Shown: positions 9,660 through 21,859 of the stretch, in pieces
How the letters are laid out: each line of letters begins with the position of its first letter
How positions within the stretch are numbered: the first letter of the stretch is position 1
NCBI RefSeq assembly: GCF_036850765.1
Contig: NC_089498.1
Location: 49,465,795 to 49,529,794 of the forward strand
Origin: Saccopteryx bilineata
Lineage: Eukaryota > Chordata > Mammalia > Chiroptera > Emballonuridae
Length of the DNA stretch: 64,000 bases
Direction: 5' to 3'
The notes under the pieces: generated by a model
Told to the model about the DNA's origin: nothing
Databases searched by the model: none
What the model saw: the letters and a program-made list of their open reading frames with translations, nothing else
Made by a program: the position numbers and the translations under genes

Positions 9660-11159
9660 GCTGGCCTATTATATTTTGTAGGGAAAGAAATACCAGACCA
9701 GCAATGAAAGCTTTGAGTTTTGGTCCCAGCTCTGCTACAAACCAACACAGGGGCCCCAGATACTCTACCTTGGACACAGTAAGCATTAAATAAACATTTG
9801 TAGAGTGAAGGAACCAGAAAATTTAAGAGAGATAGTTTACTTGTTTATCTAAGGAAGACTGATTTCTCAGATCTCTCTTAACAATATGTTCTTTGATCTC
9901 TGTATTTTTCACAGATACTCTACTCCACTATGAGCTTGGCACTGTTCTGGCCATGAGACTGAAGTCCCAAGAAAGTTCATAGAATGCTGTGCTTGACCTC
10001 AACAGTCCCTGGGCTAAATTACACCTGAAGATTTGTCTTTAACCACCCAGAGATCCCATAATGACCCACTTCTTTTTGGAGCTGACTCCAAGCAAAGGAA
10101 AACAGATTTTAAAACAAGGGATAGAAGGTGAATGAGACCTGGGGGTGCATCTCAGCCTCTGCTCATCCATATGAATTGCTGTCACCAGCACTCCTTTTTC
10201 TGAGCTTTCAGCTTCCTCACCTGTTAATCAAGGACTGTCAAGTGGAAGGCTTTGCTGCTTGTCTGCCTTGGCGCTCCGTCTACCATTGACCCTGATCTGC
10301 CACATTCAGGTGGAGCACCAGCCTGTTAAGCGGAAAGAGATGGCAAGCTGGGTTTGCTGAGACATTAGGGCACCAGCTGGGCTCAGGGACCGCCACACTT
10401 TCCCCGGCTTCCTGTTCCTTGCTGGAGATCCCCTTGATTCGTGGGCTCCGGCCCAAAAAGGGGCAAAGGCGCTCCGAGGCAGGGAGACAATAACATTCAC
10501 AAGATGAGAGTTCAAAAGGAAATAGCACAAGCTGGAAGTAATTGATGTGTCTTTAGTGCTTGACTATGTCTCCTTTTGTTTATTTTTTTTAGTCTCAACA
10601 AGTCACAAGCACTGAATGGTAAATCAGATTTCTGTAATCCCCTATTTTTGTTATTTCAACTTAAGAGGAACTTCACACATCTTTAAAGATAAAGCTTCAG
10701 AAGGCCCTAGCTCTGTGGCCAGGAGGCAGGAAAAAACAGCCACCTGACAAGGAGAAGGAAGTGGCAAAGGCTGGCTCATCAGCCCTCCCTGAAAATGAAG
10801 TTGGAACCAGGAAATACAATGAGGTAAGAACCAGGCAGATAAATTTGCCGGGAGCTGATAAAAGCAGGAGCCATAAGCCAGTGGAGTCAAGGTGGGCAGT
10901 TTGTTATTAACATATTGATAAGAAATCATTACAGGTTTCCAAGCAGAAGATGGACAGTAGGAATATTCTGCTGATGAAAGATGTTTCCAGTATCTTTTCT
11001 TGTCATAAATTAAAACAAGAGGTAGAGAGGACACACCGACCAACTAGTCAGTAGTGGATCAAAGTCAGATTTGGAAATAGAAAGAATGGGGCTAGATTGT
11101 AATTTTTCTAATGTATGTTTTACTCAAATAACAAGAATGTTTTTAGTGCTACAATACCA
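9660..11159. other. Unique DNA, nothing recognised
   Basis: No exon or repeat was recognised. A CpG-retaining patch lies at about 10260-10490. A 130-codon minus-strand frame (10651-11043) shows no conserved domain. Confidence 0.5.
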
Positions 11160-13284
11160 TTTCATTATTTATTCATTTACTCAATAAATAATTATTACAT
11201 ACCTACTATGTGATTATCCCTTTAGGAGATACAGGAGAGAAAGATACTGATAATCTCATCAACAGACATGTAAAAAGGTGCTAAAAATAAAGAGAGAAAA
11301 AGGACACATTAATTGTCCAAGGAGCAAGGCAGATATTATATGATAGAATCAATCTGTTGAAAGAAGAAGAGATGCCCTTAGAGCTAGAGTGGTTTTGGTG
11401 GGGTAGGGGGATGAGGAACAGGAGCTGGTGCAAAGGAGACATTCCAGGCCCGGGGAAGATTTGGCGGGAGGCTCAAGCAGGCTGTCTGAAGGACACTGGT
11501 CTGTCTGAGATGGAGTGACCCAAAAGCTGTCCTGGAAACAAAGGGGTGTCCTTGCTGACTTTCAGAACAAGAGCTTACCACTTGATGGTCACTTAAAGGA
11601 GACAAATCTGGCAGCCATGTTCAGAGAGGGTCAGAAGTGGGACTGAGAGCTTGGGTAGGGCATAGCCTATCTAAACAGTTGGTTCCCATTGACCTTTTCA
11701 AATATCCCAGAGCCCAGGCAGCTGTCCAAGCTGTCCGAAGAACGAATTAGATACCTATGCTCCAAATCCCGTGCTCCAAATCCCGGCTCACGCCAGGAAA
11801 TGAATATTTCTAGTGCCTAAGAGGAGCCTGGAGAATAGAATGCAACCCCGGGAGAGTGTGCTTCCCATCTGCAGCCCACATCCCGGCAGCCCGCCCACCA
11901 TTGTGGAAAACGGGATTAATGAGATGCAGATCAGCCAGGGCCTGGTCCTCTATTATTCATTTTTCTTGGAAATGTCTGAGGTTCTATGATTCCTCTCTAA
12001 TCCCATATGACATACTTAGCTTATATTTTGACAAGCACAGGGCTGGTTGCTTTGGCCAACATCCACTCAGGATGGAGCCGGTGCTGCCCTCAGCCTGTGC
12101 TGAGGGCTGGCTGCACGTGGCTGGGCTGGGCACACATTTCACGTAGCATCATTCAGCCCCAGGAGCCTGGCTCTCGGGCACTAATCACACACAGCTCAGG
12201 AAATCAGATCACAGGTATCTTTTTATTTTTTCTCTTATTTTTAATTCTTAATTAAATTTAATTACTTTTTAATTCTGACTTAAGAAAAGTCACAGGAATG
12301 TTTATTTGATCTATAAGTGCTCTCCTCTCAGAACTACTCCACAACTTGAGTTTTCCTTCCTAGCCGAGGTCCTCCATTTTATTTTCTTGGATTACCTGTA
12401 ATTAATTCAATTATCTGGTAATGTGTACCAGAATTCCATGCTCTGAACCAAAGGTTTCTTGGCTTTTTCTATCCAATGACACTCACAGAATGAGGATCAA
12501 TTTTTACCATTAGAAAGACAAGATGTTTCTTTGGGTTTCACTGTCTTTCTTTTATATCAAAAATGTTAGAACATATCCATAGATCTTCTTAATATTTTTA
12601 CTCAACTGATGAAAAAGTGAATTCTGCAAAATATATGAATCCAAACCCTTTTAGAAGACCTCTAATTAGCTCAGTGCCACCCACGTTACTCCGTCACTCT
12701 TGAGCCTGACTCTCCTGCACTATTTGATGTAGTTTGCAACCTCATCCTTATTTTGTTGTCACTGGTAACAGTGGGCGTTAGCTCTTAATAGCACATCTTG
12801 GGAGTGCAGCCCAGCAAGATGCAGTACAATGCTGGCCTTAGAAGTGTTCGAAAGGCTTGTTTAATAACTACCCCAAATGGATGTTTAAAAATCAATCTGT
12901 TTTTCTTCAACTGATCTTGCTCATTCCCAACCATCCCCTTAACTGGAACCCACTCTTGCCCCAATTACTGTAGCAGCCAGGCCTACTGGACCACTAGAAT
13001 GCCCCTAGCCCATCTCTGTTACCCAAACCCATGCCTGGGCAGCAGCCCACAAACCTGGTTCCCCATATCAACGGCTACCCAGGAGCACAGTATTCTAGAG
13101 GGGAATTGATTTTCAGATAAATAAATTGAGTTCTGAAAAATTGCAGTGGACACTTGGAGATTTTTGGTTTGGTTGGCTTGGTATTTGATCCCCTACTTCT
13201 TGACTTGCTATTGGAAAACCAACTTTCTATACATTTGTAGCATGTATGGTTCTAAAGAGGTTCCTCCCACATCTATGCCTAGAG
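11160..13284. other. Unique DNA with possible weak ancient repeats
   Basis: The piece at 11165-11250 ('tcatttactcaataaataatt ... cctactatgtg') resembles the end of an ancient mammalian repeat. A 14-bp tandem duplication of tgctccaaatcccg lies at about 11758-11785. I see no gene elsewhere in this stretch. Confidence 0.4.
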
Positions 13285-13586
13285 CAACAATTTTCAATCT
13301 TTTTCATCTCATGCACACATAAACTAATCACTAAAATGCTACAGCACACCAAAAAAAAATGTATTATATATTTTGCTGATCTAACCAAAAAAACCCAAAA
13401 AACAATAGGTCTGATTTTTACTCATTCACACTGGATGGCTACTGTTGTCTTGTCTATTGTCATTTTTTAATTTGATAATCTAAGGGAAAATAGATAAGTG
13501 GCCCTAACTGAATAGTCAGGTATCGTATGTTTTAAAAATTCTTGCAGCACACCAGTGGGTTGTGGCACACCTGCTGAAAATCACTG
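13285..13586. mobile_element. hAT-type nonautonomous DNA transposon (302 bp)
   Basis: Ends are imperfect terminal inverted repeats: left 'caacaattttcaat', right 'ctgaaaatcactg' whose complement is 'cagtgattttcag'. The flanks gcctagag (13277-13284) and tcctagag (13587-13594) match at 7 of 8 positions, the target-duplication length of hAT elements. The interior has no transposase frame. Paired 'cagcacacc' motifs near both ends suggest a MITE family. Confidence 0.75.
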
Positions 13587-13659
13587 TCCTAGAGGACAGC
13601 ACACAGCCTGGCCTGGCCAGCTTTCAGTAATTGATTTCTTCCCTGGTTTCAGTAATTGA

Positions 13660-13960
13660 TTCAGGAGGTGGATGTATAACTGAAACCAAGCGCATTCTCA
13701 GGATTTGTGATAGAACTTATGGAAAGAGATATTGTCTTTTTACTGCGCTTGAAAGGGACAGACACAAGCCTGAAGCTTCTGGTGGCCATCCTGTCACCAT
13801 AAGGCGGGAACCTCCTGGAGGACTAGGCCAAGGGAGAGCTGCGGAGATAAAAGATTTGTCTCGTGACATTGTTTGAGCCCCTGGATCTGACTGTGCCTGA
13901 AGCTAACTGTGCCTGCGTTTTCAATTACTCTGGCCAAAAACAGTTCCTTTCTTGCTTAAG
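13660..13960 (+). repeat. Old interspersed repeat, family not named
   Basis: Contains 'gtttgagcccctggatc', 'ctgtgcctgaagct' and a following 'tctggcc' that recur, more diverged, at 16520-16640. I recognise the pattern as a common mid-age mammalian repeat 3' end but cannot name it with confidence. An 81-codon frame runs through it and is not a gene. Confidence 0.45.
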
Positions 13961-14235
13961 GCAATTTGAGCAAAGCCCACCTTGAAGAAAGAGGCTCTCC
14001 CCACCTGGTACTTAGAGCCTGTTATTTATGGACAGTTTTCTTATTCTTATTAGTGTGCTAAGATCCAGGGATGGAATGATCAATTTCTGTTTATGCACTG
14101 ATTAAGACACAAGATGAAAGCATGTAGTTTTATGAACAGTGCAATCATTTCCAACTTATCTTAATCAATATTCTTAATTTTGTCTTTCTTAAACATGACA
14201 AAGTAATGATCAAGTAGCAAAATTTACAGATAGTG

Positions 14236-14612
14236 CCTGACCATGTGGTGGCACAATGGATAGAACGTTGACCTCAGATACTGAGGATGCAAGTTCAAAA
14301 CCCCAAGGTCACTGGCTTGAGTGCAGGCTCACCAGTTTGAGCACGGGGTACCCAGCTTGAGCGTGGGATCCTAGACATGACCCCATGGTCACTGGCTTAA
14401 GCCCAAGGTCATTGGCTTGAGCAAGGGATCACTGGCTCAGCTGGAACCCCCTCCCTGCTTTAAGGCAGGTATGAGAAAGCAATCAATGAACAACTAAATG
14501 CCACAACTATGAGTTGATGCTTCTCATCTCTCTCCTTTCTTGTTTGTCTGTCCTTACCCCCTCTCTTGTGCAAAAAAGAAAAAAGAAAGAAAGAAAAAAA
14601 TTACAGGTGACT
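14236..14612 (+). mobile_element. SINE B
   Basis: Head 'gtgcctgaccatgtggtggc', body repeats of 'ggtcactggcttgag', the invariant 'tatgagaaagcaatcaatga' block, and a pyrimidine tail ending in an A-rich run. Probable short target duplication 'aatttacag/aaattacag' on either side. Several percent diverged from the youngest copy at 63363. Confidence 0.88.
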
Positions 14613-14869
14613 TACTTATGTGAAGACTGACAGTTAATGAATGGTCTAAGTGTAAGGAACGGCAATGTAGGATGTACAAAACTGGTCTAGTCCCCAAAAG
14701 GTTGTTCATGAACTCATTGCACACAGTCTAAGTGAAGCTCCTCTCCAGAACTGGCCAATCGGAGCCAAGAAAAAAGGACTTCCCAAGGCAACTTTATTTC
14801 TGGTCCATAGACCTAAAACCTAAGTCTATCAGTTGACAGGGCCTGAAAAAAGCCATAAGCTTTGTTATT

Positions 14870-15085
14870 ATGCAGACTTGTATTTAAATCCCAAGGTTTG
14901 TAGCTTACTAGTTGTGTGACATCTCAGAGGAGCTTTCTTAACCTTGGTCTTCTTTCCCAGAAATGGAAATAATACCGCCTATCTCCTAGGGTTGTTAAGG
15001 ATATTCAATAAATTTATAAATGTAAATACTTTATCCAGTCACTGGCACATAGTAAGCACTCAATAGTTGGTAGCCATCATAGTAT
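14870..15085 (+). repeat. MIR (ancient SINE)
   Basis: One of the clearest MIRs here: 'gtagcttactagttgtgtga', 'aaatggaaataataccgcct', 'agggttgttaaggatattca', and the 3' end 'tggcacatagtaagcactca' are collinear with the consensus. Confidence 0.85.
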
Positions 15086-15124
15086 GTATAAGTATTAGTA
15101 ACAGTAATAATAAAGATAACAACA

Positions 15125-15491
15125 GCCCAGGCCAGTTGGCTCAGTGGTAGAGCATCAGCCTGGCTAGTGGAAGACCCAGGTTTGATTCCCAGCCAGGGCA
15201 CACAGGAGAAGTGCCCATCTGCTTCTCCCCTTCTCCCCCCTCTCTTTCTCTGTCCCTCTCTTCCTCTCCCACAGCCAAGGCTCCATTGGAGCAGAGTTGG
15301 CCTGGGCTCTGAGAATACTCCATGGCCTCCACCTCAGGCGCTAGAATGACTCCGGACGCAACAGAGCAACGCCCCAGATGGGCCAAGCATCGCCCCCTGG
15401 TGGACGTGCCAGGTAGATCCCAGTCGGGCACATGCGGGAGTCTGTCTCTGCCTCTCCACTTCTCACTTCAGAAAAATACAAAAAAAAAAAG
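15125..15491 (+). mobile_element. SINE A
   Basis: tRNA-like head 'gcccaggccagttggctcag' with box A (tggctcagtggtagagc) and a box B-like 'ggtttgattcccag', then the 'cacacaggagaagtgcccat' body, 'ggctccattggagcag' and a terminal A run at 15478-15491. Flanked by 'gataacaaca' and 'gattaacaaca', a likely target duplication with one change. Transcription of such SINEs is by RNA polymerase III from the head. Confidence 0.92.
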
Positions 15492-16299
15492 ATTAACAAC
15501 AGTGGCAATAGGATTTTGCTCACTTCTATTTAAATTTTCTCTGTGTGGTAAAACTGGAATTTTAGGGCTATAAAACAATATTAAGAATAATTACCATTAG
15601 ATAGGCCTTGGTGTCCTCTCAGACTGCCATGTAAGAATTAGGAAAGCAAGAGATAGAAGGGCATTTTGATCGGTTTTGTTGAGTCAATACAAAATACGTG
15701 CCTTTAACTAAGCCAAATTTCTCCAACACTCAGAGGATTTTGTATGCTAGCTAATCTCTGCTTATTTTCAATTCAGGCAAAAATGTCCCATTTAAGATAA
15801 TGCTAACAGATTTCTTTTAACAGTTGAATTATATAAACTTTATTAAAAGATAAAAGCTAATACCTTCCATTTATTTGTTCGGCCTCTGCAAATGGCATCC
15901 AAAATGACAAACTAACTTTTTAAAAGAAGGATTTTGAAAATCTACCCCATTTTTAAAATATGGCATAAAATGAAAAGAACACTGAAGATAAAAACTGAAA
16001 ATAAAACTGCTCCAATAACTAAACAAAAAACGAAAGTAATGCCAATGAATGCAACCATGATGAATGTAAATGAGTATGGTTTATTCAGACCTTGAGAAGT
16101 GCGTTTTAAATGGCTTTACAGGTTGGATTGCCTTTCAACACAAACCTGTCCTGTTGTATGTACAGGAAAGAGAAAAGAGACTCACGGTCCCCCTGACTTA
16201 GAAACCGATGTGGGGTATCTTTTCTGTTTGGTTGCATTTAAGGCTTTTTGCCCCAACTCTCAGTTCACTCTGCCCGCATCAGGGATGCCCTCTATCAGT
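15492..16299. other. Unique DNA, nothing recognised
   Basis: AT-rich DNA with no exon or repeat recognised. Confidence 0.45.
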
Positions 16300-16680
16300 C
16301 AACACACCGCTAGCCAGAGTGATTGGTTCAGGGATGGGTATATGAAAAAATCCTGGCCAGTGAACTCTAATCAAGTTCAGAATTATGTTGAACAGACATC
16401 ATTTTTTTTCACAGGACCCCAAAATGAGAGAATGTACTTCTACTACTGCCAACTGCTACTACTCTCGCTCATGAAACATGAGACCAAAGCCAACACTCGA
16501 AGAAAGCAGAGCCAAGAGATGGAGAGAAACTGAGTCTTGAGCATCCTCTTCCAGCCTCGAATCCAGCTGTGTCTGACCCTGCTCTCTGAACTTCATGTTT
16601 ATGTAAACCCCTAAAGTGCCTTTTTTGTTCAAGCCAGTTTAGGCTAGGGTTTTGTTAATTGCAAATTAAACTGACTTCAT
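16300..16680 (+). repeat. Old interspersed repeat, same family as 13660
   Basis: Shows 'gattggttcagggatgggta', 'gccaacactcgaagaaagca', 'gagccaagagatggagagaa' and 'tttgttcaagccagtttagg', a series I recognise from a widespread mid-age mammalian repeat. The 144-codon frame at 16099-16533 runs into this repeat and is therefore not treated as a gene. Confidence 0.45.
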
Positions 16681-16714
16681 GATATCGAGATCCGGTATCA
16701 AAAACAAACAAACA

Positions 16715-16845
16715 AGCCCTGGCCGGAGCGTCTTCTGGATACACATAAGTTGCTTGTGTCAAGGCACATGTAGAAGCAGATGTTTCTGTCTCTTTTCTCT
16801 CTCCCTTCCTCTCTCTAAAATCAATAAATTTTAAAAAAATGTTTT
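16715..16845 (+). mobile_element. Short Ves-like bat SINE
   Basis: Begins 'gccctggccggagcgtcttc' and ends with 'ctctctctaaaatcaataaa' plus an A run, the tail style of vespertilionid-type SINEs rather than SINE A or B. The middle of the head is shortened. Confidence 0.65.
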
Positions 16846-18713
16846 TAATCAAGAAATACCTAAATTTAAATTAGGCATAAGCAAATCAGTTTTATGATCA
16901 CAGCTGAGATATTAAAGCCCAGCACAATAGCTTGTTGAACCTAGAAATTTCTACAAGTTGATCCACAGACTCATGCTGCATCTTTAGAGAGAAGTAATTT
17001 AGAAAAAATAAATAAAACATCTGATTTATGCTGCGTGGCCATATCTGTTCAATCAAGAAGTTTTAAGATGGAAATTAGGAGAAGTATCAGAACCCAGGAT
17101 GATGGCTTTCACAGGAAAACGGATGGGGGCTTGGGCGCTCTCTTCAGGGGAGAGGCTGGGCGTCAGCTGTTCTACAACCGCTCTGATCGGGAGAAGCGAT
17201 GGAGTATATTGGCACATATTGAACTGGGACACTTGCATTATTTAGGACTTCTGTGACTTCAAATTCAGATGCTTTCCCAAACTTGGGAAGGTGCCTTTAG
17301 GGCCAGAAATAAAGGGGTGTGACTCTTTCCTCACAAAAGCATTAAGAACTCAGACAAACGAGGAATTGTAGCTTTATGAAATGGTGACTGTGCAGAGCAG
17401 ATGCAGCAGGAATTTGGAACCGGCCTAGGACAGTGCATTGTTTGTTCAATTCCTGGTAGAAATCCTGCCCCTCAAATTATTTTTAATCTTATATGGCAAG
17501 TTCTTTGTCCCCCCCCCCCAAAAAAAGAGCTTTGATGCCACGCTAGCACAGAAATCACTTAAAGCCAGTACAGTTCAGAAGGATCTTGGAACTCAGAAGC
17601 CTCCCTTCCAAACTGCAGCCAGTCCAGGGCCCGTCCCTGGAGGGGCAGAGTGTGGTGATGGCAGGCTCGGGGCTCAGGAGGCAACCACCAGCATCGTTCT
17701 TCACATTACGAACTTTGTATTGGGACTCTGAAATTCTTCTGACTCATGTGTTTGAAGTCTCCAGCACAATTTAATTCTGCTTCTACTGGGTAATCATCAG
17801 GAATTGTTTTTTTTTTTAAAAAAAAAAACAGAACAGAATTAACTCAGCTCTGTACAAATTCAAATACCAAGATTTGAGTCCCTTGGACCAGATGTTTGCC
17901 AACTACAGGAGGCTAGTGCTCTACCAAGGAAGGCAAGGGAATCATTCCACACTTTAGTTTCTCCCCTTGCCATAAGATGGTTCACCTGGGTACCATGTGC
18001 TAAGCTGCATTTATAGCAGCTTAACATTTCCAGTACATTCAAGCCTCATTTTATATGGCAAACAGGCAAAGGGGTCTGGCTCTGTGAGGAAAAACACAGT
18101 ATCCAAAATGAAATGAGTCATTCAGTAAAAAAGCAGACAATTGGCCTTAGAATAGAATAGTGGCTACAACATAGATAGCAGGCACTTATAAGTATGTTGA
18201 GTGAATGAATAAAAGCATAAGCAAATGAGTAAGTAAATGAATGATTGGTTATGCCATTTAAAATGAGACCTAAAAGAGAACCAGCTAGAAAATTTGGAGA
18301 AGTGGAGCAAGATCACGGTTGGTCAACAGAATGTATAGTTATGGTTTATCTACCTTATACAAGGTCATAATTTGTAGGGCTCACTGTGCTGGCATGGATA
18401 CTGATTATTTACTAAGCGTTGACAGATTCTTCAGTTTTGTATGAGATAGAAAAGAAGTTCCAGTTCCTTCCCAGGGAGTGATATATGTTAATATATTATA
18501 TGTTAAGCAGGCAAAGAATCTTACATAATATATATAGATAAGGTGTGGCTATAAAGTAATAACAGGGAAATTTTTAAATACAAATACAAGAGTTTACTAT
18601 TCAAGAGAATTGCTCTGCAAATCTATCACCTTGGGACATGGTGCAATTAGTTCAGAGATATGTCTATTGCTCAGACATTTTTGAAAGGTATCTTCAGACA
18701 CTGGGACGCGGTA
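16846..18713. other. Unique DNA, nothing recognised
   Basis: No exon or RNA gene was recognised. Frames of 60-97 codons at 17035-18042 lack domains. A homopolymer T/A run lies at 17807-17829. Confidence 0.5.
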
Positions 18714-18905
18714 TGATATAGTGGAAGAAGCATAAACTTTGAATTCTGACCATTATCAGCTGCATGAGCATAGGCCAGTTTCCTAACTTATCAAGTCCTT
18801 AGAGTCTCTTGCAAAATGGAGATAAGATACCACACTCTATTTTTTTTTTTTTTTTGAGGATCAGTGAGATAATGCTAAAATAAAGTACTAATCTTAAGAG
18901 TGCTT
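18714..18905 (+). repeat. MIR (ancient SINE)
   Basis: 'tatgatatagtggaagaagc', 'aaactttgaattctgacc' and 'tgcaaaatggagataagata' follow the MIR 5' half and centre, with a 16-base T run inserted near 18840. Confidence 0.7.
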
Positions 18906-19054
18906 TCCACCAAAGTCAGTCATTACTGTCTATCATTTAAGTTCAGTTTTAGGTCATAGGATAAACTCAGTCTTTTTAGGTAATCATGGAATTTTGTGAC
19001 CAGCAGCAGAATTACTCAGCTTGATCACTCCCTTCAGATATCTAATTTAGTCCC

Positions 19055-19450
19055 TGTATTAGTTTCCTACGGCTTCAGTAAAAATGTACCACACATTGGG
19101 TGGCTTAAATAACAGAAATCTGTCTTTTACAGTTCTGAAGGCTAGAAGTTCAAAATCAAGGTATCATCAGGGCCATACTCTCTCTCTAAAGGCTCGAGAA
19201 GAAAATCCTTTCATGCGTTTTCCCTTGCTCTGGCGATCCTTCGCAATCTTTGAAATCTCCGGGCTTATAGACGTGACACGCGGATGTCTGTATCATCACA
19301 TGCCATTCCTCTGCATGTCTATGTTTCTGGCTCTTCTCTTCTCCTTATAAGTACACCAGTTACATAGGATTTAGGGCCCATAATAATCTCGTGCTACTTC
19401 ATCTCAACATAACTAACTATATCTCCACACTCTATTAAGGGGATTCACTA
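19055..19450 (+). repeat. Ancient L1M-like 3' end repeat
   Basis: Matches the common mammalian repeat text 'ttagtttcctacggcttcag ... gggtggcttaaataacagaa ... acagttctgaaggctagaag', which I assign to old L1 3' regions with moderate confidence. Four to six more relics of similar text occur in the window (33190, 34590, 43985, 50270, 55385). Confidence 0.55.
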
Positions 19451-19552
19451 TTCAACACAGAAAAGTCATCAAAATCAATGTCTAAAAAAAACACAAGCTC
19501 TAGATTTTTAAGGACATTCAAAATTATCCAATGCAAGTTTTACCAAAGCTAG

Positions 19553-19586
19553 CAAAAAAAAGAAAGAAAGAAAGAAAGAAAGAGAA
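19553..19586. repeat. (AAAG)n microsatellite
   Basis: About seven units of agaa/aaag following an A-run; pure in the centre. Confidence 0.9.
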
Positions 19587-19589
19587 AAA

Positions 19590-20405
19590 GAATAGTTCAA
19601 GCTATGTTTCAGACAGTGGCAGCTGGCAACTTTACTGGAAAACATGGCTTGGCCACCATTGTTATTAATTTAAAGCTATCATATCTGACTCTGTGTATGC
19701 GTTCTCATGATTTCAAAACTTTAGTTAAACCACTATTTTGTCCCTCCATGAACATGAAATGGAAAATGCACTCATGCACTTCATGCACACCTAGGCTTTA
19801 CCAACCGATACTCAACTCAAAGGACCTAGATCTATTTTCTTACTAATAACAACAATAATTATATCATCTTCCTCTAAATTTGATCTGACCAGAAACTGAT
19901 TTAAGCTGAGTTACTCCCTTCTCATCTCCAGTTCCAAGCTTTGTGTAATTATGCAGTTTGCGTTTGTATAAATATCAGAAACTTCACTAGATAGGCAGCA
20001 TTTATATGTCTTTTAATGCAATCAGAAAGTTAAAGGTGTTTTCCGGTCTCAGTGAAACCCCTCCCTTAAAGAAGGAAAATTTCAGAAGGAGGCAGATGCT
20101 TAAAGAATACTTCATTGAGGAAGTGGTAGAGATTCTCCCTACGGAGACATGGCAAGAATACCAGGGTTGGAGGGAGTTTTCCGTCACTTGGTATGCCATG
20201 TGCCTGTGGTCCAGACCAAGTTTTGAGCTTCATAAAACTGGGCTGTATTCAGCTGAGCAGATAAGATGACCTCATTATAGGATCTCCATGTCTGATGCAG
20301 CAGGTGTACCATACACAGAAGGCATAGATCTCAAAAGAAGAGAAGTCCTAATCTGATTTGGGAAGTCTGGAAGGGTTATAATTATCACCAAGACTAGCAA
20401 AGTGG
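19590..20405. other. Unique DNA, nothing recognised
   Basis: No exon or repeat recognised. Frames at 20002-20269 on both strands overlap each other and show no conserved features. Confidence 0.45.
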
Positions 20406-20483
20406 CCTGACCAGGCTGTGGCACAGTGGCTAGAGTATCGGATTGGGATGCAGAGGATTCAGGTTCAAAACCCTGAGATCATG
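20406..20483 (+). mobile_element. SINE B, left part (host of nested SINE A)
   Basis: B head 'gcctgaccaggctgtggcac' through 'aggttcaaaaccctgag', interrupted exactly where the B body would continue 'gaggtcgcc'. Confidence 0.88.
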
Positions 20484-20842
20484 CCCTGGCCTTAGTGGTA
20501 GAATGTTGGTCTGGTGTGTGGAAGTCCTGGGTTCAATTCTCGGTCAGGGTACACAGGAAAAGCACCCATCTGCTTCTCCACCCTTACCCCTCTCCTTCCT
20601 CTCTATCTCTCTCTCTTTCCATCCTGCAGCCAAGGCTCCATTGGAGCAAAGTTTCCCCGGGCGCTGAGGACTGCTCCATGGCCTCCACCTCAGGAACTAG
20701 AATGGCTCTGGCCACAACGGAGCATCGCCCCCTGGTGGACATGCTGGGTCAATCCTGGTCAGACGCATGCGGGAGTCTGTCTGACTGCCTCCCCACTTCT
20801 AACTTTGGAAAAATACAAAAAACAAAACAAAACAAAAAACCC
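20484..20842 (+). mobile_element. SINE A nested inside SINE B
   Basis: Complete SINE A from 'gccctggccttagtggtaga' to an A-rich tail with C interruptions (aaacaaaacaaaac). A 7-base deletion is visible in box A compared with 25034. The flanks 'aaaccctgagat' and 'aaacccgaggtt' look like a decayed target duplication within the B body. Confidence 0.9.
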
Positions 20843-21100
20843 GAGGTTGCCAACTTGAGTGTGGGCTCATCTGGTTTGAACAAGGCTTACCAGCTTAAAC
20901 CCAAGGTCACTGGCTTGAACAAGGGGTCACTCAGTCTGCTGTAGGCCCCCCCATCAAGGCACATATGAGAAAGCAATCAATGAGAAACTAAGATGCTGCA
21001 ATGAGGAGTTGATGCTTCTCATCTCTCTCCCTTCTGGTCTATCTGTCTCTATCTGTCCCTCTCTCTGTCTCTCCCTGTCTCTGTCACACACACACAAAAA
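20843..21100 (+). mobile_element. SINE B, right part
   Basis: Resumes the B body at 'cccgaggttgccaacttgag', then 'atgagaaagcaatcaatgag', the pyrimidine-rich tail and a short (CA)n-A end. Confidence 0.9.
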
Positions 21101-21859
21101 AGATAAGGGATTCTTGGCTCCCCATATCAAAATATGGGGGGGGGGGCAAGGAGACCTGTCAGAGGCTCTAGTGAAGCAAATAGATATTTTAGAAGCAGTA
21201 ACAGGAGACTGTGGGCCAGAGTCAGGCCAGTGAAGTCCTGACATGAAGAGAGAGACTGTTCATCCAAAGATTGGACTGAGTGCCATGTGGGTAAATGTTC
21301 TGTTCAGCTTTTGAGCCCTGTGATTTTAGCTATGGAAGATTATAGAAACCTTTTAATTCTCCTCTTTTAATAAAGCATTCCTTTGATTCCTGCTAAGCAG
21401 TGTTATTCTGTTGAAGAGCTGAAACCAGCCCCCTGAGCAGGCAAGGGAACAATGGTCTCAACAACAATTGTTGCGGGTGAAAGTAGAAGTGTTTTATCCT
21501 CATAAAGTTCCCTAATTGCATTCTGTCATAGTGGTCTTTGACTACAGGCTTATACTTGAAAACCTCCTCTAAAAGGAATTGAATCTGGGAATCAAGGAGA
21601 ACACTTGAAAACTGAAATGTCTGCAAGAGGCGTGGCAAATCTAGGGATCATTAAGTCCAATGCCTGGAGAGGCCAAGCAGATAACCTCAATGAATAAAGT
21701 GGAACTCACAGAAAACAGCAGCGAACACAAGACAGACATCCTGTCCAATAAAGGTAGTGACTCCCAGCTCCAGTCTGGTGGCGTCATGCAGGATTACAGG
21801 CTCATAGTTGCTTAGTTTTTAAGAGAAACCCAACATTCAAAATATATAGATGTTATCTA
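21101..21859. other. Unique DNA, nothing recognised
   Basis: A 10-base G run lies at about 21136-21145. No exon recognised. Confidence 0.45.

Noticed and set aside
16099..16533. 144-codon plus-strand frame
   Set aside because: Its second half lies in an interspersed repeat whose relative is at 13660, so it is not a host gene.
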